A DNA stretch of 64,000 bases, from positions 1 through 64,000 of the forward strand of contig CAZHHM010000002.1 of assembly GCA_964532225.1 (NCBI GenBank). Reading direction: 5' to 3'. Made by a program: the position numbers and the translations under genes. Below, piece after piece: positions 31,836 to 39,271 of this stretch; the stretch's first letter is position 1, and every line of letters begins with the position of its first letter. Source of the stretch: CAZHHM01 sp964532225 (GTDB lineage: Bacteria; Margulisbacteria; WOR-1; JAKLHX01). Below the pieces are notes generated by a model. That model did no database searches. It was not told where the DNA came from and saw only the letters and a list, made by a program, of their open reading frames with translations.

Positions 31836-32297
31836 ATGAAAGACCTTGTCGTGTTCTATTCCCGTGACGGAGTGACCAGGACCGTGGCAGTAAAACTGGC
31901 CGAAGCCCTCTCCTGCCCCGCCGAAGAGCTGATAGACCTGACTAACAGGAAAGGCATACTCGGCTGGCTCTACGCCGGAAGGGACGGGATGAAAAAAAGC
32001 CTCACCAAGCTCAAGCCCGCGGAGCACGACCCTTCAGCGTACGACAATGTCGTGGTCGGAGGACCGATCTGGGCGGGCAATATCTGCCCGGCTGTGAGGA
32101 CATACCTCACCATGAACAGGGACAAAATAAGGTCATATTCGCTGCTGTTCACAAAAAGCAGCTCAGAGACAAAAAAGGCCGTGGCAGACTGTGAAGCGAC
32201 CACGGGCAAGAAAGCCCTGTCCGTGCTGGACCTTAAGATGAAAGAGGTAAAGTCGCTTTCTTACCTGCAAAAAGTAAAGGAATTCGCCGCCCGGTAG
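31836..32297 (+). CDS. Flavodoxin family protein
   Basis: A 153-aa flavodoxin fold. VFYSRDGVTRTVAVKLAEAL (about 6-25) forms the FMN phosphate loop, and YDNVVVGGPIWAGNICPAV is the second FMN-contact loop with an aromatic residue. It resembles flavodoxins acting in anaerobic electron transfer or protoporphyrinogen oxidation. AAAGGAGG precedes the ATG. No partner enzyme is adjacent, so the electron donor and acceptor are open. Confidence 0.9.
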   Translation: MKDLVVFYSRDGVTRTVAVKLAEALSCPAEELIDLTNRKGILGWLYAGRDGMKKSLTKLKPAEHDPSAYDNVVVGGPIWAGNICPAVRTYLTMNRDKIRSYSLLFTKSSSETKKAVADCEATTGKKALSVLDLKMKEVKSLSYLQKVKEFAAR

Positions 32298-32346
32298 ACG
32301 CAGAAACCCTGAAATATCCCCGGGTTTCGCCCGATGAATAGACCGT

Positions 32347-33030
32347 ATGGGCAGTCATGGAAGGATAATTTATTCAAAGGTCCACTATCTCAACGAAGGA
32401 GAATACCTGCGCGGTTTCAGGAACAAGATGGGCGCGATGTTCGTTGAGAGGCTGAGGACCTCAGTCAGCAGCAAGCTCGACATTCTCAGGGAATCAACAA
32501 GCATCCTCAATTCGACCGATCCGAACAGGCCTCAGACCGATCCTGATATTCTTCACAAGCATGTCTGCGGGCGCGCTTCGAGGGCTTTGGGCTTCTTTCT
32601 GCGCGGGGAAAGCTTCAGGGCCGCATCAATGGTCAACTCTGCTTTAGACCACGCTATACTTACCGTGCATGACAGATGGCTCGATGAGGATATCGTGATC
32701 GACGCGACATACACGCAGTTCCTTCCCGAAAAAGCCTTCAAAGAACTCGGGCTTCAGGAAGTGATGGTGTTCAGGCAGAGCAGAACAGAGGAAGTGCTTT
32801 CCTCCCTTGCCCAGTTCAGGATGCCGGACGGGCTGTGGGAACTGTCGCTTTATGATAAAGGCACCCGCTCCTGTTATCTGGAATACGATCTTGAGGAATA
32901 CTACATGGACAGCCTGTCTGTTACAAGATGGACATCAAAGCTTTTCGACCATCTTAAGGGCAAAGGGCTTCTCCCGGACGCGGACTCCGTTCCGTTAAGG
33001 CTGGACTTCCTCAGCTCCTTCACTCACTGA
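32347..33030 (+). CDS. Possible papain/transglutaminase-fold protein
   Basis: A 227-aa protein with no family I can name. A catalytic pattern is visible: C74 at the start of a helix (CGRASRALGFFL), H102 in DHAILTVHDR and D119 in IVIDATYTQF, with Q124 after it. Cys-His-Asp in that order, with the D inside a VIDxTxxQF strand, is what NlpC/transglutaminase-like and related toxin deamidase folds show. The rest lacks membrane or export signals. A hydrolase or amidase is an inference. Confidence 0.6.
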   Translation: MGSHGRIIYSKVHYLNEGEYLRGFRNKMGAMFVERLRTSVSSKLDILRESTSILNSTDPNRPQTDPDILHKHVCGRASRALGFFLRGESFRAASMVNSALDHAILTVHDRWLDEDIVIDATYTQFLPEKAFKELGLQEVMVFRQSRTEEVLSSLAQFRMPDGLWELSLYDKGTRSCYLEYDLEEYYMDSLSVTRWTSKLFDHLKGKGLLPDADSVPLRLDFLSSFTH

Positions 33031-33036
33031 TTTTGC

Positions 33037-33042
33037 TATAAT
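33037..33042 (+). promoter_or_regulatory. Extended -10 promoter of tRNA-Ser(GCU)
   Basis: TG-C-TATAAT, 44 nt before the mature tRNA 5' end. Confidence 0.65.
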
Positions 33043-33086
33043 ATCAACATCGCTTTCAGTTTTACGAGCTGAGTGCAAGCGATCTT

Positions 33087-33174
33087 GGAGGGGTACTCAA
33101 GTGGTTTAAGAGGGCGGTTTGCTAAACCGTTAGAGCCCGAAAGGGTGCCGTGGGTTCGAATCCCACCCCCTCCG
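33087..33174 (+). tRNA. tRNA-Ser (anticodon GCU)
   Basis: 88-nt class II tRNA with long variable arm. Acceptor GGAGGGG/CCCCTCC, anticodon loop TTGCTAA, variable arm GAGCCCGAAAGGGTGC region, T loop GTTCGAATC, discriminator G, CCA not encoded. Confidence 0.97.
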
Positions 33175-33222
33175 AATGAACGAAGTGAATGAGGAGAGCC
33201 CCGCCCAAAGCGGGGCGGAGGC

Positions 33223-33240
33223 CGAATCCCACCCCCTCCG
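33223..33240. repeat. Echo of the tRNA-Ser(GCU) 3' end
   Basis: An exact 18-nt copy of 33157-33174, the last 18 nt of the tRNA. Between the copies are 48 nt with a GCCCCGC...GCGGGGC hairpin. Confidence 0.85.
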
Positions 33241-33470
33241 TTTAGAAAGCAGATAATCGATAGTAGATAATAGAAAATAGCAAGACAATACCAAACGCAG
33301 ATCTCTATTCTCTACTTTCTATTTTCAACTCTCTATTATCTTTCTTTTTGTCCTCCCTAACGACCGCTAAGTCCGGATCCCAACTAACAAACTAACCAAC
33401 TTCCCAACTAACAAACTAACCAACTTCCCAACTTTCTAACTTCCCTCCAATCTGCTATAATTTCTTGCCA
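33241..33470. repeat. Word-repeat spacer after tRNA-Ser
   Basis: AGATAATAGAAAATAG (33265-33280) is answered by CTATTTTCAACTCTCTATTATCT (from 33319), an imperfect long hairpin. From 33378 to about 33445 the phrase AACTAACAAACTAACCAACTT is repeated in tandem. A TATAAT for the next gene lies at about 33456-33461. No gene. Confidence 0.7.
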
Positions 33471-33500
33471 GTCCGGCTTTATTGGAAGGAGAAAGAATAA

Positions 33501-34049
33501 ATGTCGATCTTAAGATGGTCCGTACTTGCGATCGCGCTGTTGATATCCCTTTATCTTCTCTTCATGTCATATATGGGGCTTCTGAGCGCTCCCAAAGTGA
33601 CCGAAAAAGAGATGGGCCCCTACCTCTTCGTCTATGACGACTTTAAAGGACCGTACAAAGAGACGCCAAAAGTCTTCAATGAAGTATATCTCAAGCTCAA
33701 GTCTATCGGCGTCGACACCACAAAAGGTCTCGGGGTCTATTTTGACGACCCCTCAACGGTCCCTGAAGATCAGCTCAGGAGCCAGTGCGGCAGCGCGGTC
33801 GAACAGGCTGACGCCAAAAAGATCGGCCCGTACCGTGACAGGATGAAAGTGCGCGAGATAAAGAAAAAAAACAGCATGGTGATCGAACTGCCCCTGAGGA
33901 ACGCGATCTCATATATGCTTGGCCCGTCGAAAGCATATCCCGCCCTCTCCGCTTACGCCCAAAAGCACGGGTACAAACAGACGGTCCCCTTTGAACTGTA
34001 CGATATGAAAGCAAAAAAGATATACTATATTATGGAGATAATAAAATAG
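33501..34049 (+). CDS. Membrane-anchored GyrI-like domain protein
   Basis: A 182-aa protein with one N-terminal membrane helix (about 5-30) and then a soluble domain beginning PYLFVYDDFKGPYKETPKVF, which resembles the GyrI-like small-molecule-binding domain, with GLGVYFDDP and a C-terminal FELYDMKAKKIYYIMEI strand. Standing GyrI domains bind small hydrophobic or aromatic ligands. The anchor places the domain outside the cytoplasm. AAGGAG precedes the ATG. The DUF4412-like gene follows by 11 nt and is probably co-transcribed. Confidence 0.75.
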   Translation: MSILRWSVLAIALLISLYLLFMSYMGLLSAPKVTEKEMGPYLFVYDDFKGPYKETPKVFNEVYLKLKSIGVDTTKGLGVYFDDPSTVPEDQLRSQCGSAVEQADAKKIGPYRDRMKVREIKKKNSMVIELPLRNAISYMLGPSKAYPALSAYAQKHGYKQTVPFELYDMKAKKIYYIMEIIK

Positions 34050-34060
34050 CAAAGGAGAAT

Positions 34061-34609
34061 ATGATGATAAGAACGCTGATCGCGGCCATAGCGCTCCTGT
34101 TGACTGCTTCTGTCTGTTCGGCCATGAATTTTTCCGCGGATTTTGTTTCCAAGATGGGGGCAGAGACCACAAAAGGCAAGATCTTTTTTACTGACAAAAA
34201 GGTAAGGATGGAACTGCCCGGAATGGTGACCATAACCAGGATGGACAAAAGCATCATGTGGATGCTTATGCCCGGACAGAAGACGTATATGGAACAGAAG
34301 ATAAAGCCGGAGCACTCTGCCAGCTATTCCACCAACATGGACGGGGAGATGGAAAGGGTAAAGATCGGGCCGGAAAAGGTGAACGGGATAAATACGGACA
34401 AATACCGTGTGACCTTTAAGCAGGGAAGCGAGAAAACAACTGTTTTCCAGTGGGTCTCAAAAGACTATGTGATGCCGATAAGGACCGCCGCGCTCGACAA
34501 CAGCTGGTTCACCGAATACAGGAACATAAAAAAGACGGCGCCCAAAGCTTCGCTCTTCGACCTGCCCAAAGGCTACAAGAAATTTTCGATGAACGTGCCG
34601 GGTATGTGA
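34061..34609 (+). CDS. Periplasmic DUF4412/LolA-like protein
   Basis: A 182-aa exported protein. Signal peptide: TLIAAIALLLTASVCSA cleaved near residue 22. The mature part FSADFVSKMGAETTKGKIFF, VRMELPGMVTITRMDKSIMW and NTDKYRVTFKQG follows the beta-sheet pattern of DUF4412 and the LolA/LolB lipid carriers. Function is not established for DUF4412. Two adjacent ATGs are possible starts after GGAG. An intrinsic terminator ends the two-gene unit. Confidence 0.8.
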   Translation: MMIRTLIAAIALLLTASVCSAMNFSADFVSKMGAETTKGKIFFTDKKVRMELPGMVTITRMDKSIMWMLMPGQKTYMEQKIKPEHSASYSTNMDGEMERVKIGPEKVNGINTDKYRVTFKQGSEKTTVFQWVSKDYVMPIRTAALDNSWFTEYRNIKKTAPKASLFDLPKGYKKFSMNVPGM

Positions 34610-34633
34610 CCGTTCTTAAGAGCGGTTTTCATG

Positions 34634-34665
34634 GGCCTTCCGCGTTGCAGGGAAGGCCTTATTTT
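34634..34665 (+). terminator. Intrinsic terminator after the DUF4412-like gene
   Basis: GGCCTTCC, 9-nt loop, GGAAGGCC, then TTATTTTTT. 25 nt after the stop codon. Confidence 0.9.
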
Positions 34666-34698
34666 TTATACAGGTTTGTTTAGCTCTCAATAACGTGC

Positions 34699-34704
34699 TA
34701 TTAT
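34699..34704 (+). promoter_or_regulatory. Extended -10 promoter of the RibD-like gene
   Basis: TG-C-TATTAT ending 6 nt before the GTG start at 34711. An overlapping TATAAT ends only 1 nt before GTG and so fits less well. Confidence 0.55.
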
Positions 34705-34710
34705 ATAATT

Positions 34711-35388
34711 GTGCTGCCAAAACTTATAATCCATAACGCCGTCAGCGCTGACGGAAGGATAGACGGGTTCACCCCTGACCTCGAGCTTTTCTACGATGCC
34801 GCCTCAGCTTTCCAGGAAGACGCCACTCTCGCGGGAGCGGATACCATACTTGCCTCCGAAAGCCAGATGCAAAAAGAGAACAACGAAGAAGAATATGTGA
34901 TAAAAGGCAAGAAGGATAAGCGGCCGTTCCTTGTCGTACCCGACAGCAAAGGCAGGATCAGGTTCTGGCACTACCTTAAACGCCAGCCTTTCTGGAAAGA
35001 GATCATCGTACTTGTCTCAAAGACGACCCCTCAGGGCTATCTGAAATACCTTAAGCTTACAAAGACCGACTATATCGTCTGCGGCGACAAGCAGGTAGAC
35101 CTTAAATCGGCGCTCCAGACCCTTTCAAAGAAATACAAGATCAAAAAAGTAAGGGTGGACAGCGGCGGCACTTTGAACGGGATACTGCTCAGGCTGGGTC
35201 TGGTAGACGAAATAAGCCTCCTTATATATCCTTTCTTCGTGGGAGGCACATCCAACAAATCGGTATTCAGGGCACCGGACGGAAACTCCAAGAAATTGAC
35301 CAAATGCCTTGTGCCTATTTCGTCCAAACAGCTCAAGAACGGGGTCAACTGGCTCAGGTACAAAGTCCTCGGAAAATGCCTCGGCTGA
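34711..35388 (+). CDS. RibD C-terminal/dihydrofolate reductase-like protein
   Basis: A 225-aa protein of the RibD C-terminal fold. It opens LPKLIIHNAVSADGRIDGF, has a long beta strand series, TDYIVCGDKQVDLKSALQTL, and VRVDSGGTLNGILLRLGLVDEISLLI, where family members read EGGGxLNxxLLxxGLVDEL. These NADPH-dependent reductases reduce pyrimidine intermediates of riboflavin synthesis or related substrates. No deaminase domain is attached. The GTG start lies right after the promoter, consistent with a leaderless mRNA. Confidence 0.85.
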   Translation: MLPKLIIHNAVSADGRIDGFTPDLELFYDAASAFQEDATLAGADTILASESQMQKENNEEEYVIKGKKDKRPFLVVPDSKGRIRFWHYLKRQPFWKEIIVLVSKTTPQGYLKYLKLTKTDYIVCGDKQVDLKSALQTLSKKYKIKKVRVDSGGTLNGILLRLGLVDEISLLIYPFFVGGTSNKSVFRAPDGNSKKLTKCLVPISSKQLKNGVNWLRYKVLGKCLG

Positions 35389-35434
35389 ACCTCGATTAGC
35401 TGAAATCAGTAAGATATCCCGCCGATAAGTCCGT

Positions 35435-36121
35435 ATGTCAGGCATAAAGAACGCCCGCACAACAAACGTCTTTTCCGGATATGATTATCGCGGAAAAATG
35501 AGGACTATCGGCAAGGCCGCCGTAAGGTCATTGCCGGTGGTACTGCCGGTCGCGGCAGGGGTCGCAGGATATAATCTCATTCCCGAGATAAAGGGCCTTG
35601 CGGACTCCTTAAGGCCCGTCATGAACGAGTATCAATCACTTTTCGAGATAACCACTTCGGGACTTACAGGCATATTTTGCGACACCGTCGCTCAAAAAGC
35701 GGGCGGAGCAAAATACAGCCTGAAACGCTCTCTCTCGATGGGGGCTCTTACGGCGGTCTCCGGAGGTGTATTTTACAGGCATTTCAACGACCTTAACTGC
35801 TGGATGTTCCCGGATGCCGATACACTGTCCATTGCCGCCAAGATAACTACAGAGCAGACCCTTTACGCCTTCCCTTTCCTCATGTATATGTTCACGGGCA
35901 CAGCTCTGATAAAGGGAGAGGCAAAACAGATGTCTTTCATGCCTCTTGTAAAAAGCGCGCTGTCTGCAGTGCCAAAGAACTGGATGGTGTGGGTCCCTGC
36001 CGACATCGCCATCTACAATTCGGGACCCGACATGGCGGTCAACATCGTGAACATCACCAGCCTCATCTGGCTGACACTTCTGTCAAACATGGTCAACAAG
36101 GACACCACAAAACCGCAATAG
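35435..36121 (+). CDS. Mpv17/PMP22-like membrane protein
   Basis: A 228-aa membrane protein. The C-terminal two thirds follow the Mpv17/PMP22 pattern: SGLTGIFCDTVAQKAGG (GD..Q motif region), KRSLSMGALTAVSGGVFYRH, TTEQTLYAFPFLMYMF (DQ...P region), then PKNWMVWVPADIAIYNSGP and ITSLIWLTLLSN (W.vWP..q..NF..vP and W...LS in the family). That family is mainly eukaryotic and forms or modulates organelle membrane channels. Here the N-terminus adds about 50 residues with a hydrophobic segment. The assignment is from motif order only. Confidence 0.65.
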   Translation: MSGIKNARTTNVFSGYDYRGKMRTIGKAAVRSLPVVLPVAAGVAGYNLIPEIKGLADSLRPVMNEYQSLFEITTSGLTGIFCDTVAQKAGGAKYSLKRSLSMGALTAVSGGVFYRHFNDLNCWMFPDADTLSIAAKITTEQTLYAFPFLMYMFTGTALIKGEAKQMSFMPLVKSALSAVPKNWMVWVPADIAIYNSGPDMAVNIVNITSLIWLTLLSNMVNKDTTKPQ

Positions 36122-36141
36122 AACGCTGACGCACGGCATTG

Positions 36142-36147
36142 TATAAT
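36142..36147 (+). promoter_or_regulatory. -10 box of the DUF72 gene
   Basis: TATAAT ending 7 nt before the ATG at 36155; leaderless configuration. Confidence 0.65.
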
Positions 36148-36154
36148 CTCCTCC

Positions 36155-36967
36155 ATGGACGCGGACCTTAAGATAGGCACCTCCGGTTTTTCTTTTAAGG
36201 ACTGGTACGGTCCCGTTTATCCCAAAGGCATGAATAGTGCGGAAGTGCTTTCGTTCTATGAAAATGAACTCGGGTTTGACTGCGTTGAGATCAATTCCAC
36301 GTACTATTCCCTTGTTTCGCAGAAGTCCTTTGAAAGCATGGAAAAGAAGACAGGGAAAGATTTCGAGTTCGTGGTGAAAGGCTTCCGCGGAATAACTCAT
36401 GACCCTTTTGATCCGAGACTAAAGGAAAGGCCGAACCTTGAAAGGGTCAAGGAGAACATCGACAAGTTCATTTTCTCCCTATCTCCTGTCAGGGACAAAG
36501 GAAAGCTCGGCGCCGTACTGCTGCAATTCCCTGTATTTTTTACTCCGAGCAACAATAACAGGGATTTCATTCTCATATGCAAAGATAAGTTCGGGGATAT
36601 TCCGGTGGTCGTTGAGTTCAGGAACAGCGGCTGGGCAAAAGACGAGACGTTCGAGTTCTTAAGGAAAGAAGAACTCGCCTATTGTGCCGTTGATGAGCCG
36701 AAACTGCCGAGACTGATGCCGTTCATCCCCGAAGTGACCTCTGATATCTCCTATTTCCGCCTTCACGGGAGGAACAGGAACTGGTTCGGCGCAGGCACAG
36801 ATGAAAGATACGATTATCTCTATTCCGAAGAAGAACTGGGGCATATGCTTCCCGAAATAAAGAATATGGCAAAGAAAGCCAAAAAAGGATACATATTCTT
36901 CAACAACTGCCATGCCGGGCAGGCCGTAAAGAACGCGCTCACCGTAAAGAGCATGTTGACTAAATGA
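36155..36967 (+). CDS. DUF72 (YecE-like) protein
   Basis: A 270-aa TIM-barrel-like protein of the DUF72 family: KIGTSGFSFKDWYGPVYP (about 6-23), FDCVEINSTYYSL, FEFVVKGFRGITH, FRNSGWAKDETFEFLRKE, YFRLHGRNRNWFG and the terminal YIFFNNCHAGQAVKNA. The fold recalls xylose isomerase-like barrels but no activity is established. Its stop codon overlaps the operator of the next gene. Confidence 0.92.
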   Translation: MDADLKIGTSGFSFKDWYGPVYPKGMNSAEVLSFYENELGFDCVEINSTYYSLVSQKSFESMEKKTGKDFEFVVKGFRGITHDPFDPRLKERPNLERVKENIDKFIFSLSPVRDKGKLGAVLLQFPVFFTPSNNNRDFILICKDKFGDIPVVVEFRNSGWAKDETFEFLRKEELAYCAVDEPKLPRLMPFIPEVTSDISYFRLHGRNRNWFGAGTDERYDYLYSEEELGHMLPEIKNMAKKAKKGYIFFNNCHAGQAVKNALTVKSMLTK

Positions 36968-36985
36968 TACACTCGCTGTATCATT
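36963..36985. promoter_or_regulatory. Probable operator of the Rrf2-family regulator
   Basis: Perfect 8-bp inverted repeat AATGATAC, 7-nt spacer, GTATCATT, centred 18 nt before the ATG of the Rrf2 gene and followed by TATATA. Size and placement suit a dimeric Rrf2 repressor controlling its own gene. Confidence 0.75.
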
Positions 36986-36991
36986 ATATAC

Positions 36992-37405
36992 ATGAAACTA
37001 CTTACAAAGGATTCTGATTACGCGACCAGGGCCCTGATACATATGGCCGGGGACTCCAAGAAGATGTACTCCGTCACCGAGCTGGTGAGCGAACTTGGCA
37101 TCCCCAAGCCCTTTCTCAGAAGGATACTCCAGAAAACATCGAAAGCCGGGCTTATAAACTCCTTCAAGGGAAAAGGCGGAGGCTTCGTGCTGAAGAAAGA
37201 CCCGAAGAGCATCAAGCTCTTTGACATCATCAAGGTCTTCCAGGAAAGCGAGTCCATCCTTGACTGCTTCTTTAAGGGAAAGGTCTGCCCCAACAGGAAG
37301 ACCTGCCCTATCAGGACCGAGGTCCTCTCGATAGAAAAGACGATCTTTGACAAGCTCAACAGGATATCAGTTCATGACCTGATGAAAGGGAGAAAAGCCT
37401 TATGA
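36992..37405 (+). CDS. Rrf2-family iron-sulfur transcriptional regulator
   Basis: A 137-aa Rrf2-family repressor. KDSDYATRALIHMAG and GIPKPFLRRILQKTSKAGLI form the winged helix-turn-helix (about 6-53), with GKGGGFVLKKDP as the wing. Three cysteines near the C-terminus (DCFFKGKVCPNRKTC, spaced 6 and 5) would bind a 2Fe-2S or 4Fe-4S cluster as in IscR/NsrR-type sensors. A perfect palindrome stands just upstream, so autoregulation is likely. The ferredoxin gene after it overlaps by ATGA. Confidence 0.92.
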   Translation: MKLLTKDSDYATRALIHMAGDSKKMYSVTELVSELGIPKPFLRRILQKTSKAGLINSFKGKGGGFVLKKDPKSIKLFDIIKVFQESESILDCFFKGKVCPNRKTCPIRTEVLSIEKTIFDKLNRISVHDLMKGRKAL

Positions 37406-38232
37406 AACGCGACATCATCAAGATAGATCAGGATAAATGCAACGGCTGCGGGGACTGCATAACCGGCTGTCCCGAAGGTGCGATAGCCCTTGTTGACGGA
37501 AAGGCAAAACTGGTAAAGGAATTCTATTGCGACGGACTTGGTGCCTGCATAGGAAACTGCCCCGTCGGAGCGATAACCATTGAAAAAAGGGAGACCGAAG
37601 CATATGACGAGCTCTCCGTCATAAAGAATATCGTTTCGCAGGGCCCGGAGATGGTGCTCCAGCACCTCAGGCATCTTGACGAGCACGGCCAGGACGAATA
37701 TCTCGGCATCGCCCTGGACTATCTTAAGAAGAACAGCATCGATACGACTTTCAGGAAAGGAAAGAGAACAGAAATGAGGATGCACGGATGCCCCGGCTCA
37801 AGAACTGTTGACATGACAGAAAAGAAAGAGACCTCTCCTGCGAAAGGGCCGGCTCAGCAGGATTCTCAGCTTAGGCAATGGCCGGTACAACTGCACCTGC
37901 TGAACCCACAGGCCCCCTACTTTAACGGCGCGAACCTGTTGATAGCCGCTGACTGCGTTCCATTCGCCTATCCCGATTTCCACAACAGCCTTCTCAGGAA
38001 CAAGGTCGTCATCATATTCTGCCCGAAGCTCGACCATTCAAACGAGGACTACATCGAAAAACTTACGGAAATTCTCTCTTCTAACGACATCAATTCGATA
38101 ACGATAGCGCATATGGAGGTCCCCTGCTGTTTTGGCACGGTAGCTATAGTTGAAAAAGCTATTGAAGCGTCGGGAAAGAGCATTCCTCTCGCAAAGGTGA
38201 ACATAGGCATCAACGGTCAAATAAAGAAATAA
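37402..38232 (+). CDS. Two-cluster ferredoxin-like protein with C-terminal domain
   Basis: A 276-aa protein with two 4Fe-4S motifs at the N-terminus, CNGCGDCITGCP and CDGLGACIGNCP (about 13-55). The central part is helical with a cysteine in HGCPGS; the C-terminal part has CPKLDHSNEDYIEKL and MEVPCCFGTVAIVEKAIEAS, a pattern seen in hydrogenase-associated or 4Fe-4S proteins of anaerobes. It is coupled to the Rrf2 regulator, which probably controls it in response to iron-sulfur status, oxygen or nitric oxide. The enzyme it serves is unknown. Confidence 0.88.
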   Translation: MKRDIIKIDQDKCNGCGDCITGCPEGAIALVDGKAKLVKEFYCDGLGACIGNCPVGAITIEKRETEAYDELSVIKNIVSQGPEMVLQHLRHLDEHGQDEYLGIALDYLKKNSIDTTFRKGKRTEMRMHGCPGSRTVDMTEKKETSPAKGPAQQDSQLRQWPVQLHLLNPQAPYFNGANLLIAADCVPFAYPDFHNSLLRNKVVIIFCPKLDHSNEDYIEKLTEILSSNDINSITIAHMEVPCCFGTVAIVEKAIEASGKSIPLAKVNIGINGQIKK

Positions 38233-38303
38233 GCCGCCTCGGTTTGCTTAATGTCCCCTATTTTGTATAATGGACTCAAAGACAACCCCGAAAGGAGATC
38301 CAG

Positions 38304-39167
38304 ATGAAATTCGGATTGAATGAGATATTTGACGCTCTTGAGATAGCTTTTTCCGTAAAAAAGGCGGCGCTTGTGCTCGTTGGTCTCATCGTTGCACTTT
38401 TGGGCTCCGCATTGTTCTTCTGGCTGGGGACCCTTTCTTCAGGCCTGCTCGCCTGGCTGGCTAACGCAGCCGGGACAGTGCTTCTATATGTGCTGGTCAT
38501 GTGGCTTCATGGCGCGGTAAGCGTCATGGCTTACAAAGAGCTCACCTCTGGAGAGAAGATCGAACCGGTCCAGGCAGTTTCGCTTGCCAAGAGCAATCTC
38601 AAGTCGCTCCTTCTAACCCCGCTGATGGCAGTTCTTGCGGCGGCGCTTGTGCTGGGGATCGAATACCTTGTGTTCATGCTCGGCAGGTTCTATGCGGGAC
38701 AACTGGCAATCTCACTTATCTCGGGGATCTTGATCTTCGTTAACGCGGCCGTCATTCTGGGCCTCATCATAGGGTTCTTCCTTATCACCGAGATGATCAC
38801 TGTAGACGCTTCCGGACCGGTCGCTTCGTTCAAGAAGCTGCTCGACGTCGCGAAAAAAGCCAGCCTTCAGGCTGTCATGTACTTTGTTCCGGTGCTCCTG
38901 ATAGGCGCAGGCGTGGTGATCTCAGGCTCTATGCTGCTGTTCAGCTCTACTCTTGTGTCGCTTTCACTGTTCGGGACGGCTTCGGGGATATTCGCGGACA
39001 TGGCGGCTTCGGAGGTCCCGACTTTCTCGGTCTATACTCAGGCTTCATGGGCGATATTCTCGGTGTTCACAGGGCTCCTTTCCGGGCTTTTGCTATCTTT
39101 CGCGATAGTGTTCGTGAAGACTTCATGCATATCCATTTATTTGAGCCTTAAACAGCGCTTAAAATAA
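38304..39167 (+). CDS. Integral membrane protein, about six helices
   Basis: A 287-aa protein with about six membrane segments beginning near residue 20 (KKAALVLVGLIVALLGSALF) and ending near residue 275. The short opening KFGLNEIFDALEIAFSVKK and the alternation of amphipathic and membrane helices resemble the 202-aa protein at 30500. AAAGGAG precedes the ATG and a TATAAT lies at 38266-38271, giving a normal leader. No catalytic or transport motif is visible. The tRNA-Arg gene follows by 9 nt. Confidence 0.8.
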   Translation: MKFGLNEIFDALEIAFSVKKAALVLVGLIVALLGSALFFWLGTLSSGLLAWLANAAGTVLLYVLVMWLHGAVSVMAYKELTSGEKIEPVQAVSLAKSNLKSLLLTPLMAVLAAALVLGIEYLVFMLGRFYAGQLAISLISGILIFVNAAVILGLIIGFFLITEMITVDASGPVASFKKLLDVAKKASLQAVMYFVPVLLIGAGVVISGSMLLFSSTLVSLSLFGTASGIFADMAASEVPTFSVYTQASWAIFSVFTGLLSGLLLSFAIVFVKTSCISIYLSLKQRLK

Positions 39168-39176
39168 CCCGCCCAT

Positions 39177-39249
39177 GCGCTCGTAGATTAATGGATAAAT
39201 CGTCTGTCTACGAAACAGAAGATTGTGAGTTCGACTCTCACCGAGCGCA
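39177..39249 (+). tRNA. tRNA-Arg (anticodon ACG)
   Basis: 73-nt cloverleaf, acceptor GCGCTCG/CGAGCGC, anticodon stem TCTGT/ACAGA with loop CTACGAA, T loop GTTCGACTC, discriminator A, CCA not encoded. The ACG anticodon requires A34-to-I editing by TadA. No echo of its ends is found nearby. Confidence 0.97.
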
Positions 39250-39271
39250 TTTTAAAAAAGAGGCCGCGAGC

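Noticed and set aside
15835..33240. tRNA-end copies as attL/attR of genomic islands
   Set aside because: Inserts are 34-194 nt, two involve the 5' end, and no integrase or cargo gene lies between the copies.
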